Part shown: positions 9,705 through 19,545 of the stretch, in pieces
Numbering within the stretch: position 1 is the stretch's first letter
How the letters are laid out: the number at the start of each line of letters is the position of its first letter
Assembly: GCA_951812625.1 (NCBI GenBank)
Contig: CATOSP010000003.1
Span: forward strand, 743,335-807,334
DNA from: an uncultured Dehalococcoidia bacterium
GTDB lineage: Bacteria; Chloroflexota; Dehalococcoidia; Lucifugimonadales; UBA3495
Reading direction: 5' to 3'
Length of the DNA stretch: 64,000 nt
The notes under the pieces: generated by a model
The model's database searches: none
What the model was told of the DNA's origin: nothing
The model's input: only the letters and a program-made list of their open reading frames with translations
Position numbers and translations under genes: made by a program

Positions 9705-11108
9705 ATGGGAGATAACGACATTGCATTGATGGCCCACCTGATGCGCAGGGCCGGATTCGGGGCCCGCTATGATGAGTTGGAGGAACGAGCTGCCAAGGGC
9801 TACGAAGCGACGGTTGAGGAACTTCTTCATCCCGACGACAACCCCGACGGGTTGGAGCTGGACCTTGCCGAGCGTTACTTCATCGAATGGAACCACCACA
9901 CCCGGGGTCTTCCTGAGTATGTGGCCTGGCGGATGATCAACTCTCGGGCTGCCCTGTCGGAGAAGATAACTCTCTTCTGGCACGGCATACTCTGCACCGC
10001 TGACAGCAAGACCCAGAGCTATATAACGTCCTACGCGGAACTGGAAATGTTCCGCCGCTGCGGAATGGGCAGCTTCCGGGACCTGCTGGTGGAAATATCC
10101 AGAGACCCGGCGATGATTTACTACCTGGACAACTGCCTCAGCCACAAGGGAGCAATCAACGAGAACTACGGGCGGGAATTGCTGGAACTGTTCTCGATGG
10201 GTGTGGGCATGGACGGCAAGTTCAACTACACCGAGGAGGACGTCAAAGAGTGCGCCCGGGCCTTCACCGGCTGGACCATCGCCAACGGCATCCCCGGCCA
10301 GCCCTATGGCCGCTATGAAGCCAGGTTCGTCTACAACGCCGCTGACCACGACGAAGGCGAGAAGACCTTTTTAGGCGAGACCGGCAACTTCAACGGCGAG
10401 GACGTTATCGACATTATCTGCAAGCAGCCGGCCACGGCGCGGTTCCTGTCCCGCCACCTGTACCGGTACTTCGTGGCCGACGATGTCCAGGTCCCGTCAT
10501 GGATGGACACTCCTCCGCCGGACCCGGAGACCATCAAGATGCTGGAGGATGAGTACTTCCGGTCAAACTACAACATCCGATCCATGCTGCGGGTGCTACT
10601 TAATTCCGATGCTTTCAAGAACGCCCGCTTCTCCCGGATCAAGAGCCCCATCGAAACGGTCATCGGCACGCTGAGGCTGGCTGGCGACTGGACATCCCCC
10701 AAGCCGGGGTTCGAGTGGATCTTCGACGAGATGAAGTACATGGGCCAGGAGATATTCAATCCGCCATCGGTCGAAGGCTGGCATACCGGGCAGGAGTGGA
10801 TCGACGGCGGCACGCTGGTCCACCGGATCAACTTCACCGCCGAGTTCGTGGCCAATCTGGACCATCCCGGTATCCAGGATATAGTCTCCCGGCTTGCATC
10901 CAATGGCCCCACCATCACCGGGGAACAACTGGTCGAAGGTTGCCTGCGGTACATGGGCCACTACGAATTGTCCGAAGAAAACCACCGTATGCTCATAAGA
11001 CAGGCGAGCCAGGACGGCGAATTGGACACTAGCTCCAAGGACTTCCCGGAGCGGGTGACCAAGACCATGCAAATGATCGTATCAACCAAGGAATACCTGT
11101 ACGCGTAG
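9705..11108 (+). CDS. DUF1800 family protein
   Basis: 467 residues, with the family's opening HLMRRAGFGA, then EKITLFWHGI, the NENYGRELLELFSMGVG segment and the C-terminal NPPSVEGWHTGQEWI. DUF1800 proteins are typically encoded beside a DUF1501 protein, as here. They are often exported, but this one has no signal peptide. The start is fixed by a strong GGAGGAG 5 nt before the ATG. The function is unknown; links to oxidation or surface polysaccharide systems are not established. Confidence 0.9.
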   Translation: MGDNDIALMAHLMRRAGFGARYDELEERAAKGYEATVEELLHPDDNPDGLELDLAERYFIEWNHHTRGLPEYVAWRMINSRAALSEKITLFWHGILCTADSKTQSYITSYAELEMFRRCGMGSFRDLLVEISRDPAMIYYLDNCLSHKGAINENYGRELLELFSMGVGMDGKFNYTEEDVKECARAFTGWTIANGIPGQPYGRYEARFVYNAADHDEGEKTFLGETGNFNGEDVIDIICKQPATARFLSRHLYRYFVADDVQVPSWMDTPPPDPETIKMLEDEYFRSNYNIRSMLRVLLNSDAFKNARFSRIKSPIETVIGTLRLAGDWTSPKPGFEWIFDEMKYMGQEIFNPPSVEGWHTGQEWIDGGTLVHRINFTAEFVANLDHPGIQDIVSRLASNGPTITGEQLVEGCLRYMGHYELSEENHRMLIRQASQDGELDTSSKDFPERVTKTMQMIVSTKEYLYA

Positions 11109-11172
11109 CCGGGGATGTCCGGCTTACGGCTGAGAAGCCGCCCCATGAGCCACAAATTGGAAGGAGAAAGGC

Positions 11173-12309
11173 ATGACGTCCAATAAGAAAGACCCGGTGC
11201 TGGTGGTATTGCAGATGTCGGGGGCCTACGACGCGGTCAACACCATTATCCCCTACAACGATCCTCATTACGCCGACTACCGCCCGGTGTTGAAAGTTGC
11301 GCCGGAAGATGTGCTGCACATCAATGATCAGGTGGGGTTCCATCCGGCGATGAAACCGATGAAAGACCTCTACGACCAAGGCAAGGTGGCCGTCATCCAG
11401 GGGATTGGCTATCCGAATCCCATCCGATCTCACTTCCGCTCGATGGACATCTGGCACACCGCCGAGCCGGACAAGATGGGGACGGAAGGCTGGCTGGGCA
11501 AGGCCGTCCGCGACCTGGACCCGAACAAGGAAAACGTCCTGACTGCCGTCAGCTTCGGCCGCGGCCTGCCCAGGGCACTGGCCCTGCCAGGTGTCTCGGT
11601 GGCCTCGGTGGGCGAACTGGACACCTACGGTGTGTTGACCGGAATCGACGGCGAAGACCAGAGGCTGGAAGCCTTGGACATCTTCGCCCGCATGTACTCC
11701 CCGCTCATCGGCTCCGGACCCGCCAACGATTACCTGTCCCAGACCGGCCTGGACGCACTCAAGGGCGCAGACACCCTCAACACGGCCCCGTTGACCTACT
11801 CCTCCAGCGTCGAGTATGGCGGCAGTCCCTTCGCCCAGTGGGTCAAGAACATCTCCCAGGTACACCTCGCTGAGTTCGGCACCAGAGTCCTCTACACCGG
11901 CCTGAATCCCGGTGCGTTCGACACCCACGCCAACCAGAACATCGCCTTCCCCAAGCTGTGGGGCGAGGTCACCGACGCAGTCAGCGACCTCTACGAAGAC
12001 CTGAAGGAACACCACAAGAACGAGGAAGTGGTCATCCTGATGTTCACTGAGTTTGGCCGCCGGGTCCAGGAGAACGGCTCCGGCACCGACCACGGCTCCG
12101 GCAGCGTGGCCTTCGTCATCGGCGATGCGGTCAAGGGCGGCGTTTACGGCGACTACCCGTCTCTCGAGCCGGGCAAGCTGGACGAGGGCGATCTGAAGTG
12201 GAACAACGACTTCCGCAGTACCTACGCCACACTGCTGGACAAGTGGATGGGCCTGGACGACAAGGCCATCCTCGGCGGAAGCTACGAGCAGTTCGACTTC
12301 ATCCGCTAA
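11173..12309 (+). CDS. DUF1501 family protein
   Basis: 378 residues beginning KKDPVLVVLQMSGAYDAVNT, followed by IPYNDPHYADYRP, PNPIRSHFRSMDIWHTA and a C-terminal MFTEFGRRVQENGSGTDHGSGS. This is the alkaline-phosphatase-superfamily-like DUF1501 fold with conserved His/Asp metal positions. No Tat or Sec signal peptide is visible, unlike many relatives. It follows DUF1800 by 64 nt and has a GGAAGGAGAAAGGC ribosome site, so the two are probably one operon. Confidence 0.9.
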   Translation: MTSNKKDPVLVVLQMSGAYDAVNTIIPYNDPHYADYRPVLKVAPEDVLHINDQVGFHPAMKPMKDLYDQGKVAVIQGIGYPNPIRSHFRSMDIWHTAEPDKMGTEGWLGKAVRDLDPNKENVLTAVSFGRGLPRALALPGVSVASVGELDTYGVLTGIDGEDQRLEALDIFARMYSPLIGSGPANDYLSQTGLDALKGADTLNTAPLTYSSSVEYGGSPFAQWVKNISQVHLAEFGTRVLYTGLNPGAFDTHANQNIAFPKLWGEVTDAVSDLYEDLKEHHKNEEVVILMFTEFGRRVQENGSGTDHGSGSVAFVIGDAVKGGVYGDYPSLEPGKLDEGDLKWNNDFRSTYATLLDKWMGLDDKAILGGSYEQFDFIR

Positions 12310-12317
12310 AGACATCA

Positions 12318-12345
12318 AGCGGGGCGCAAACCCTTGCGCCCCGCT
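12318..12345 (+). terminator. Hairpin after the DUF1501 gene
   Basis: A perfect 12-bp stem (AGCGGGGCGCAA with TTGCGCCCCGCT) and a 4-nt loop lie 9 nt after the stop codon. No U-tract follows, so it may work as an RNA stabiliser or a weak, factor-assisted terminator before the NHL gene. Confidence 0.55.
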
Positions 12346-12400
12346 ACACCGGCTCTCGTCGGCCGGTTTCCCCTGAAATATGAGACTCTGGTGAGGAGCA

Positions 12401-13435
12401 ATGGTCACTGAGATTGCGCCGGTAACTTTCCAATACAGCCATACCATCGGTCGGCAGGAAGTCCGCAGCGGCACCGGGTTCTTCAACCCCGTAGCTATAA
12501 CCCACGACGCGGACAGCCTATTGTACGTTTTGAGCCGGGGCACGGAGACTCCGGCTTTCTACCCCTGCAAGCGGGTAACTGTATTTTCGGTTGACGAGGA
12601 GTTCGTAAGGGACTTCGGGCATAAGTTTCACCCCCACGAGGCTGTACCCTCCGCTCCCGACGGCGGGTTCATGTGGCCCACGTCGGTAGCCATCGACAGC
12701 GAGGGCAAGGTCTACGTGGCCGACGAATGGCTCCAGCGCATCACCATTTTCGATAGTGAAGGTAACTGCCTGGGCAGCTGGGGCAAGACGGGTAACGGAG
12801 ACGGCGAATTCGACCGTCCGTCCGGCCTGGCTTTCGACAAGGAAGACAACCTCTACATGGTTGACAGCCGTAACTCACGGGTCCAGGTGTTCACCAGGGA
12901 CGGAAAATTTATCCGTAAGTGGGGGTCCTTCGGCGACGGCGACGGCCAGTTCGACATGCCCTGGGGCATCGAGATTGACCACAATGGTGACGTGTACGTG
13001 GCCGACTGGCGCAACGACCGCATCCAGAAGTTCACTGCCGAAGGCCAGTTCCTTATGAAGTTCGGGACCTCGGGCAGTGGCGACGGTGAGTTCAACCGTC
13101 CCACGGGCGTTGCGGTCGACAAGGACGGGATCATCTACGTGGCCGATTTCAAGAACGACCGGCTGCAGGTGTTCCACCGGGACGGGACCTTTGCCGCGAA
13201 ACTGACCGGGGAGGCCACCCTCTCCAGTTGGGGACGGGAGCGAGTGGAATTGGACCCCACCATCACGCGAGGCCGTGAAATTGCACAGGGCCTCCAGGAG
13301 CGGGAGAAGGTCTTCGCAGGTCCGGTCGCGGTCGATGTGGACGACGAAAACCGCGTCTTCGTCACCGAGGTAGCACGCCACCGGGTACAGGTCTTCCAGA
13401 AGCAGTCGGCTATCTTCCAGGGCGGCTTGCTGTAA
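12401..13435 (+). CDS. NHL-repeat beta-propeller protein
   Basis: 344 residues made of repeated units with the NHL signature: GEFDRPSGLAFDKEDNLYMVD, then GQFDMPWGIEIDHNGDVYVAD and GEFNRPTGVAVDKDGIIYVAD, plus weaker outer blades, suggesting a six-bladed propeller. No signal peptide or catalytic motif is visible. NHL propellers bind proteins or RNA or act as lyases; the role here cannot be read from sequence. It is co-directional with the DUF1800/1501 pair and closed by a strong terminator. Confidence 0.88.
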   Translation: MVTEIAPVTFQYSHTIGRQEVRSGTGFFNPVAITHDADSLLYVLSRGTETPAFYPCKRVTVFSVDEEFVRDFGHKFHPHEAVPSAPDGGFMWPTSVAIDSEGKVYVADEWLQRITIFDSEGNCLGSWGKTGNGDGEFDRPSGLAFDKEDNLYMVDSRNSRVQVFTRDGKFIRKWGSFGDGDGQFDMPWGIEIDHNGDVYVADWRNDRIQKFTAEGQFLMKFGTSGSGDGEFNRPTGVAVDKDGIIYVADFKNDRLQVFHRDGTFAAKLTGEATLSSWGRERVELDPTITRGREIAQGLQEREKVFAGPVAVDVDDENRVFVTEVARHRVQVFQKQSAIFQGGLL

Positions 13436-13475
13436 CCTCCTCTAGGATCTGCGCAAGGCAACGCGCCAAATCAGT

Positions 13476-13512
13476 GTAAGCACCGGCTCGAACAGCCGGT
13501 GCTTACTTTTGC
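13476..13512 (+). terminator. Rho-independent terminator after the NHL gene
   Basis: A perfect 13-bp stem (GTAAGCACCGGCT at 13476-13488, AGCCGGTGCTTAC at 13494-13506) with a CGAAC loop, followed by TTTTGCTT. Textbook form. Confidence 0.88.
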
Positions 13513-13634
13513 TTATGGTCCCGGGGGCAATCATGAACGCGCCGCTACTTTGGCGCTTCCAATTGCGTTGGTTGGTGTAACATTTATCCACTCCCTGTGC
13601 ATTTGTCCTTCATTCTTTCCCAGGAGCGTCATAC

Positions 13635-14543
13635 GTGAGAGTGCTCATTTCGGGGTCCACCGGACTGATTGGCTCTTCACTCGTCAGGGCTCTTGAGGAT
13701 GGAGGGCACGACGTCCACAGACTGCTCCGGCCACAGTCGCGGAGTGCCGCGAATGGGATCATGTGGGATCCTGCCTCCGGCAATCTCGACCCGCGCCATA
13801 TTGAAGGCTTCGACGCGGTAGTCCACCTGGCCGGCGAGAACATTGCGAATCGGCGGTGGTCTGAGGAGCAGATGGCGCGGATCAGGGATAGCAGAATAGG
13901 GAGCACGACTCTGCTTGCCGAGGCGCTTGCCAGCCTCGACTCTCCTCCAGCGGTTTTCGCTTGTGCGTCCGCAGCGGGTTACTACGGAGACCGGGGGGAC
14001 GCCCTGTTGGACGAAGACGCACCCCCGGGACAAGGGTTCATGGCCGAGAGCACGAAAGAGTGGGAGGATGCCACTGGACCGGCAGCCTCTGGCGGGATTA
14101 GAGTGGTCAACCTGAGGATTGGCGTTGTACTCACCGCAGCCGGGGGGATGCTGCCCAGAGTCATGCCGATCTTCAAGCTCGGCTTTGGTGGCAAGCTTGG
14201 ATCAGGGAATCAGTACATGAGTTGGGTGAGCCGGTCGGACGCGATTGGCGCTACCGTCTGGGCGCTGGAACACGATGACCTGTCCGGCCCCGTAAATGTC
14301 AGTTCCCCTAGTCCGGTTACGAACTCAGAGTTCACCAGGGCGCTGGCGAGAACGCTAGGGCGCCCGGCCATGTTCACGGTCCCGCAAGTCGTGCTCAGGA
14401 TCATGCAGGGCGGCATGGCTGAGGTGGTAACGTCGAGCGCAAGGATGGAGCCCACGCGTCTCAGAACGAGCGGGTTCAAGTTCGAACACCCGGACATCGA
14501 CAGCGCGCTGCGTTGGGCACTAACTGACGCCTCGGCCTTCTAG
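13635..14543 (+). CDS. TIGR01777 family NAD(P)-dependent epimerase (SDR39U1-like)
   Basis: 302 residues with the extended-SDR N-terminus RVLISGSTGLIGSSLVRAL (nucleotide-binding Gly motif), DAVVHLAGENIANRRW and a catalytic-type YYGDRG, which are hallmarks of the TIGR01777/YfcH/SDR39U1 group. The natural substrate is not known. GTG start at 13635. The C-terminal DUF1731-like tail (LRTSGFKFEHPD...ALRWAL) is intact. It stands alone between two promoter/terminator boundaries. Confidence 0.9.
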   Translation: MRVLISGSTGLIGSSLVRALEDGGHDVHRLLRPQSRSAANGIMWDPASGNLDPRHIEGFDAVVHLAGENIANRRWSEEQMARIRDSRIGSTTLLAEALASLDSPPAVFACASAAGYYGDRGDALLDEDAPPGQGFMAESTKEWEDATGPAASGGIRVVNLRIGVVLTAAGGMLPRVMPIFKLGFGGKLGSGNQYMSWVSRSDAIGATVWALEHDDLSGPVNVSSPSPVTNSEFTRALARTLGRPAMFTVPQVVLRIMQGGMAEVVTSSARMEPTRLRTSGFKFEHPDIDSALRWALTDASAF

Positions 14544-14783
14544 AGACACCCGACTCTAATGTGCTGCAACAGTTTTCTCGACTCCCGTTGGAATAAGCTG
14601 AGCGACGTGGTCGGGCGCGAATATTTAACGCACCTCGCAACAGTTCCTCCCATGCTTTGTGCCAGAACCACAGACCCCTCATGCGTTTCAATGGTGCCCA
14701 TTGACGGCTCACCTGAAAGCGATCCTGGAGGAGACTTCGCCAAATTCATGTGCTTGGGCATTTTTCGAGTGACACTATAAGGG

Positions 14784-14813
14784 TTGACACCCGAAATTTG
14801 TGATGTTTATAAT
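14784..14813 (+). promoter_or_regulatory. Consensus promoter ahead of pyrG
   Basis: TTGACA (14784-14789) and TATAAT (14808-14813), both perfect hexamers, are spaced by 18 nt. Transcription would start near 14820 and leave a leader of about 110 nt. The rest of the 389-base gap from 14544 shows no gene I can support; small frames there lack ribosome sites and family resemblance. Confidence 0.8.
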
Positions 14814-14932
14814 CAATTGACCCTCTATCGTCGGCTACGACATCGCTTTCCGCCTTCTTTACCACGTCTAGGCGCCCGCATTCGCCCCAATGCGCACACG
14901 TAATGCCGGACGGTCTGTTTTGGCGTTGGCAC

Positions 14933-16564
14933 ATGGCCACTAAATATATTTTCGTTACTGGCGGAGTCGTCAGTTCGATTGGCAAAGGGATCAGCGTAGC
15001 CTCCATCGGCCGCATCCTGAAGAGCCGCGGCCTTTCAGTTTCGGTGGTCAAGCTGGATCCTTACCTTAATGTTGACCCCGGAACCATGTCCCCATACCAG
15101 CATGGTGAGGTTTTCGTTACCAGTGATGGCGGCGAGACCGATCTTGATTTGGGGCATTACGAGCGATTCATCGATGTGGAGCTGACCCGTTCATCCAACC
15201 TGACTGCCGGAGACGTATATTCGACCCTCATCGCAAAGGAGCGGCGAGGTGACTTTCTGGGAGGCACGATTCAGGCCGTCCCCCACGTCACGGCCGTCAT
15301 CAAGGAACGCATTACCAGTCTCGGTGATGAGCACGGTGTGGACGTAGTGGTCGTCGAGGTGGGGGGCACGGTCGGAGACATTGAGGGGCTGCCCTTCCTG
15401 GAAGCCATCCGCCAGATCCGCAACGACGTGGGGCGGGACAACGTCTTCTACATACACCTGACTCTATTGCCCTATCTGGCCGCGGCCCAGGAGTTGAAGA
15501 CCAAGCCCACACAGCACAGTGTCAAGGAGTTGCGCTCCATCGGAATCCAACCCGATGCCATCCTGTGCCGAAGCGAACATCCTGTCTCGGACTCCATCCG
15601 GCAGAAAATATCCTCATTCTGCGACGTGCCGGAACGCGCCGTCATTCCTCTGATTACCGTGGACAACGTATACGAGGTGCCCATCATCCTCGAGGACGCT
15701 GGCATTGGCGACATCATCACGGAGTCGCTGGGGTTGACTGACCTGGCTTGCGACATGGGCGGCTGGGCTGCGATGGTCTCGCGGATGAAGGAGTTGCAGG
15801 ACACCGTATCAATCGCCCTGGTTGGAAAGTACGTCGAGTATCCAGATTCGTACATCTCTGTCCGGGAGGCGTTGCGCCACGCTGGCCTCATCCACGGGCT
15901 GTCGGTGGAGATAGAGTGGGTACACTCAGAAGATGTGGAGAAATATGGCCCCGACAAGTTCCTCTCCGCAGCCAGCGGGATCGTGGTCCCCGGGGGCTTC
16001 GGCCCACGGGGAGTTGAGGGTATGGTTGATACTGTCCGATACGCCCGCCAGCACCAGGTCCCGTACTTGGGCCTATGCCTCGGCCTGCAAGTGATGGTAA
16101 TCGAGTGGGCCAGGAATATCCTGAAGCTGGAAGGAGCCAACTCCTCGGAACTCGACCCCGAGACTCCTCATCCCGTGGTAGACATCATGCCCGAACAACG
16201 GGACGTTACCGCCAAGGGTGGTACCATGCGCTTGGGTTGCTACCCATGTCGGCCGGTGGACGGGACCCAGACGATGCAGGCTTACGGGCAACCTGTAGTC
16301 GATGAGCGCCATCGCCACCGTTTCGAACTCAACAACGCTTACCGGGAGTCCCTGGAGAGTTCAGGTCTCGTCTTTGGAGGTCTTTCGCCCGACGGCAAGC
16401 TGGTGGAGGCGGGAGAGGTCCGCGGCCACCCGTTCATGGTGGGGGTCCAATTCCATCCGGAGTTCCGCTCCCGGCCCAACCGTCCTCATCCCCTCTTCGA
16501 CCGGTTCATCGATGTCGCTAAACATACGATACGGGAGGGGGAACAGCGTCCGCTTCCGTTGTAG
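14933..16564 (+). CDS. pyrG: CTP synthase
   Basis: 543 residues. The N-terminal amidoligase domain begins ATKYIFVTGGVVSSIGKG with the P-loop, followed by KLDPYLNVDPGTMSP and DLDLGHYERF. The C-terminal class I glutaminase domain (from about 300) has the nucleophile Cys in LGLCLGLQVM and the His/Glu pair in FHPEF. It makes CTP from UTP and glutamine. An ATG 30 nt upstream (14903) is in frame, but the conserved N-terminus starts at 14933. Highly expressed judging by its promoter. Confidence 0.97.
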   Translation: MATKYIFVTGGVVSSIGKGISVASIGRILKSRGLSVSVVKLDPYLNVDPGTMSPYQHGEVFVTSDGGETDLDLGHYERFIDVELTRSSNLTAGDVYSTLIAKERRGDFLGGTIQAVPHVTAVIKERITSLGDEHGVDVVVVEVGGTVGDIEGLPFLEAIRQIRNDVGRDNVFYIHLTLLPYLAAAQELKTKPTQHSVKELRSIGIQPDAILCRSEHPVSDSIRQKISSFCDVPERAVIPLITVDNVYEVPIILEDAGIGDIITESLGLTDLACDMGGWAAMVSRMKELQDTVSIALVGKYVEYPDSYISVREALRHAGLIHGLSVEIEWVHSEDVEKYGPDKFLSAASGIVVPGGFGPRGVEGMVDTVRYARQHQVPYLGLCLGLQVMVIEWARNILKLEGANSSELDPETPHPVVDIMPEQRDVTAKGGTMRLGCYPCRPVDGTQTMQAYGQPVVDERHRHRFELNNAYRESLESSGLVFGGLSPDGKLVEAGEVRGHPFMVGVQFHPEFRSRPNRPHPLFDRFIDVAKHTIREGEQRPLPL

Positions 16565-16644
16565 GCGCCCTGCCGGGGCGTGGGTCTGGAAGGCGGGTCA
16601 TGGTCCTCTCTCCAGAGAGATGGGATATATTAGGTGGTGATCAG

Positions 16645-17304
16645 ATGAGACTCTTCTTGGATACGGCAAACATCCAGGAAATCCGTGACGGTGCGCGCCT
16701 CGGCGTCATCAGCGGCGTTACCACGAACCCTTCTCTGGCAGCCACAGAAGGTATTGGCGACAGGGAAAGTTACAAGTCTGCAGTGCAGGAAATCGCCGAC
16801 ATAGTTGATGGCCCAATCTCCGTCGAGGTGGTCAGCCTCGACTCTGCCGGCATGATCGATGAAGGCCGGGAGATCGCAGAGTGGATCCCTGATCCCTGGG
16901 TCAAGATTCCCTCAACTCCAGACGGCTTCGAGGCCATCTCCACTCTGGCGAAGGATGGGATCAAGGTCAACCAGACCCTGTGTTTCTCCGTCAACCAGGC
17001 GTTGTTGGGCGCCCAGGCCGGCTCGACCGTCGTAAGCCCATTCATCGGCCGTCTGGATGACATAGGTCACGAAGGTATCGAGCTGGTGGGCGAGATCGTG
17101 GATGTATTTGAGAAGCACCACATCCAGACCCAGGTGCTGGCCGCCAGCATCCGCCACACCCTCCACTGCACGATGGCCGCCCAGGTCGGCGCTCATATTG
17201 CCACGGTGCCCTACCGCGTGCTGCTGCAGATGGTGCAGCACCCGCTGACCGACGCCGGACTGGACCGGTTCATATCCGATTGGAAAAAGGCAAGCGGGAG
17301 TTAA
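16645..17304 (+). CDS. Transaldolase, TalC/fructose-6-phosphate aldolase type
   Basis: 219 residues with MRLFLDTANIQEIRDG at the N-terminus, SGVTTNPSL, the Schiff-base Lys in WVKIPSTPDG (about residue 85) and NQTLCFSVNQALLGAQAG. The short length and these motifs place it in the TalC/MipB group (transaldolase or F6P aldolase; the two cannot be separated by eye). AGGTGGTGAT lies just ahead of the ATG. Pentose-phosphate pathway role; downstream of pyrG by 80 nt. Confidence 0.92.
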   Translation: MRLFLDTANIQEIRDGARLGVISGVTTNPSLAATEGIGDRESYKSAVQEIADIVDGPISVEVVSLDSAGMIDEGREIAEWIPDPWVKIPSTPDGFEAISTLAKDGIKVNQTLCFSVNQALLGAQAGSTVVSPFIGRLDDIGHEGIELVGEIVDVFEKHHIQTQVLAASIRHTLHCTMAAQVGAHIATVPYRVLLQMVQHPLTDAGLDRFISDWKKASGS

Positions 17305-17388
17305 GCCGAACTCAATCCCAACCCGGAATCTCTCCATCCCCTCGGACACGGGGGCTTGGGGAGATTGCACAGAAATCTTGAGGAGATC

Positions 17389-18681
17389 ATGGTAGCTACA
17401 ACGCAGCGAATCGTGGATGTCAAAGAACTCGGCGCCAAGAGCAAGGATGAGCTTCTGGTCGTCGCCCACGACATGGGCATGGCCGACGGCGCGCCATTGG
17501 ATAACCTGCGCCGGGAAGAACTGCTCCAGCGGCTCTATCAGACCGCGTCATCCCAGCAGTCTCTCCATTCCTCCGGAATCCTGGAGACGATGGACGAAGG
17601 CTACGGTTTTCTGCGCCAGATTACCTCATACCCGCCAACGGGGGATGTATACATCTCCCAGTCCCAGATACGCCGCTTCGGGCTGCGCACCGGCGACTTC
17701 GTCAACGGGCAGGTGCGCCCTCCCAAGGAAGGGGAACGCTACTTCGGACTGGTCCGCGTTGAAAAGGTCAACGGCCTGGGCACCGACCAGCTTAACTCCC
17801 GGTACCGGTCCCAGTTCGAGCGTCTCACCCCCATCTTCCCGGAGAAGCAGATAATCCTCGAGACTGAGCGTAGCAACCTCGCCTCCCGCATGGTGGACCT
17901 CTTTGCCCCCATAGGCCTTGGCCAGCGGGGCCTCATCGTCTCACCGCCCAAGGCTGGCAAGACCACCATGCTTAAACACATCGCGCAGGGGGTATCGGTC
18001 AACTGTCCCGAGGCCAAGCTTATGGTCGTTCTCATCGGCGAACGGCCTGAGGAAGTCACCGACATGCGCCGCGCCGTCAACGGCGATGTGTTCGCATCCA
18101 CCTTCGATGACAACGTGGAAGACCAGTGCCGCGTCGGGGAATTGGCCCTGGAGCGGGCCAAGCGGCTGGTCGAGTTCGGCAACGACGTGGTGATCCTGCT
18201 CGACTCTATCACCCGCCTCACCCGCGCCTACAACCTGGCCGTCCCCTCCAGCGGGCGGACCCTCTCCGGCGGCATCGACCCGGTGGCCCTCTACCCGCCC
18301 AAGAAGTTCATCGGCGCGGCCCGCAACCTCGAGGAAGGCGGCAGCCTCACCATCATTGCCAACTGCCTCGTCGACACCGGCAGCCGAATGGATGAGGTCA
18401 TCTACGAGGAGTTCAAGGGCACCGGAAACATGGAGCTGCATCTGGACCGCCGCCTGGCCGAGCGGCGCTATTTCCCGGCAGTGGACATCCTCCGCAGCGG
18501 TACCCGCCGCGAGGAACTGCTGTTCAGCGAGGAGACCATGAAGCAGATATGGCTGCTGCGCCGCATGGTCAGTCTCGTTTCCAACGACGGCTCTGCCAGC
18601 GCAACCGAGCGCGTCCTTGAGCGTCTCGCCAAAACGGCCAACAACCGCGAGTTCCTGGTGAACTTGAACAAGGAAGTGTAG
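17389..18681 (+). CDS. rho: Transcription termination factor Rho
   Basis: 430 residues. A Rho-N-like helical N-terminus (residues about 12-45) is followed by the cold-shock-like RNA-binding domain with GYGFLRQ and [18 protein letters not shown], then the RecA-type ATPase with Walker [11 protein letters not shown] (about 185), Walker [17 protein letters not shown] and the Q/R-loop region. The start has GAGGAG 5 nt ahead. The hexameric helicase ends transcription at rut sites. Several gene ends nearby have hairpins without U-tracts, which would fit reliance on Rho. Confidence 0.97.
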   Translation: MVATTQRIVDVKELGAKSKDELLVVAHDMGMADGAPLDNLRREELLQRLYQTASSQQSLHSSGILETMDEGYGFLRQITSYPPTGDVYISQSQIRRFGLRTGDFVNGQVRPPKEGERYFGLVRVEKVNGLGTDQLNSRYRSQFERLTPIFPEKQIILETERSNLASRMVDLFAPIGLGQRGLIVSPPKAGKTTMLKHIAQGVSVNCPEAKLMVVLIGERPEEVTDMRRAVNGDVFASTFDDNVEDQCRVGELALERAKRLVEFGNDVVILLDSITRLTRAYNLAVPSSGRTLSGGIDPVALYPPKKFIGAARNLEEGGSLTIIANCLVDTGSRMDEVIYEEFKGTGNMELHLDRRLAERRYFPAVDILRSGTRREELLFSEETMKQIWLLRRMVSLVSNDGSASATERVLERLAKTANNREFLVNLNKEV

Positions 18682-18744
18682 TGCCCCTCCCCTGGCACGG
18701 GAATCCGTCTGCCCTTCCAGTAGTGTTGCAATTTAGGTGATCTA

Positions 18745-18949
18745 ATCACTGGACCCCACACCACTGCACTGACACTTGCCCCTTCCCAACCCCGCTTGCA
18801 CTTCCCTATCATATCTTGTGCCAATCAGTCTCGGTCCACCGTCCTGACCGGGCCCAAGACACAGCCTGTTGTCACCCCTGCCAACGCGACGGTATTCGTA
18901 AAAGTGAGCGGAAATGAGCGGAAATGGAGGGGAAACTGAAATTTTTCCC
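18745..18949 (+). repeat. Dispersed intergenic repeat, copy A (with 10-bp iterons)
   Basis: The stretch 18894-18949 is identical over 56 bases to the reverse complement of 51558-51613. With one mismatch the match extends to 18886, and patchy similarity continues left to about 18745, including TATCATATCTTGT at 18807-18819. The core contains tandem GAGCGGAAAT units. A related set of GTCCGGAAAT units lies just downstream (19015-19045) in this copy only. It occupies the left part of the 864-base gap after rho (18682-19545). No open frame fits. Confidence 0.8.
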
Positions 18950-19289
18950 TTGCAGCCCCTGGGGATGAAGGTGAGCTTGTCGACGTGACACCCACGGGCC
19001 CGAATGGGTGAAATTGTCCGGAATCGTCCGGAAATGTCCGGGGAAACGAAAAGTTCCCATTGGGTACGTGGATTGAGGGATCATCCCAGAATTTGGCATA
19101 GCGCCCACCCCGTAACATTCACGTAATTCTCCGGAGTGTACACTCATCCGCAATGGACGTATTGCGGGGCATGACTTGGGGAACCGTAGTCGGGCAGACG
19201 GATGCTAGTGCGGAAGTGATGTCGGCTCTTGGCCAACTGACCACACACCGGGAAGCGCTGGTTTTGTACGGTTTTCGAAACGGTTTCTA

Positions 19290-19319
19290 TTGACAGTCAA
19301 AATGCCCTGGTGCTACAAC
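19290..19319 (+). promoter_or_regulatory. Candidate promoter for the surface-protein gene
   Basis: TTGACA (19290-19295) and TACAAC (19314-19319) are 18 nt apart, giving a leader of about 220 nt before the 842-residue secreted protein. The -35 is perfect; the -10 matches four of six. Confidence 0.4.
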
Positions 19320-19395
19320 ATTATGGCAATCGTCTTAAATTCTGCGCAAAGGAGGGGTCATAGGGTATGTTTAGCTACGGAATTACCATAGTTTT

Positions 19396-19500
19396 CCCCG
19401 GCCGCAGCCCTTCGGTGATGCCCGGGGGAGACCGCCCCTGATAGATCTAACCCCGGCAGGACCGGGGCCCGTTGGGGGGTCGCCCCGCGGAACATCAGGG
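19396..19500 (+). ncRNA. Structured 5' leader, possible regulatory RNA
   Basis: Several nested stems are visible: CCCCGG/CCGGGG (19396-19401 with 19422-19427); a closing stem CCCTGAT/ATCAGGG (19436-19442 with 19494-19500) that encloses CCCCGG-CAGGA-CCGGGG (19451-19467) and GGGG-TCG-CCCC (19476-19486). This forms a multi-branched junction, followed by a pyrimidine-rich stretch and an AGGAGAAAAGG ribosome site. I do not recognise a known riboswitch class. A cis-regulatory RNA or mRNA-stabilising leader for the abundant surface protein is the likely reading. Confidence 0.45.
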
Positions 19501-19545
19501 ACCCAGTAACATGAAAATACCTATCTTTTCAGGAGAAAAGGTTAG

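Noticed and set aside
11029..12543. 504-codon minus-strand frame opposite DUF1501.
   Set aside because: The opposite strand has the clear DUF1501 motifs and a good ribosome site.
14559..14780. Small gene before pyrG.
   Set aside because: No ribosome site, no family resemblance, and the region is where the pyrG promoter begins.
19380..19545. Known cyclic-di-AMP or cyclic-di-GMP riboswitch.
   Set aside because: Some sequence pieces looked similar (CCGGCCGCAGCC, GGGGGAGACC), but the hallmark second halves of these classes were not found, so I left it as an unassigned structured leader.
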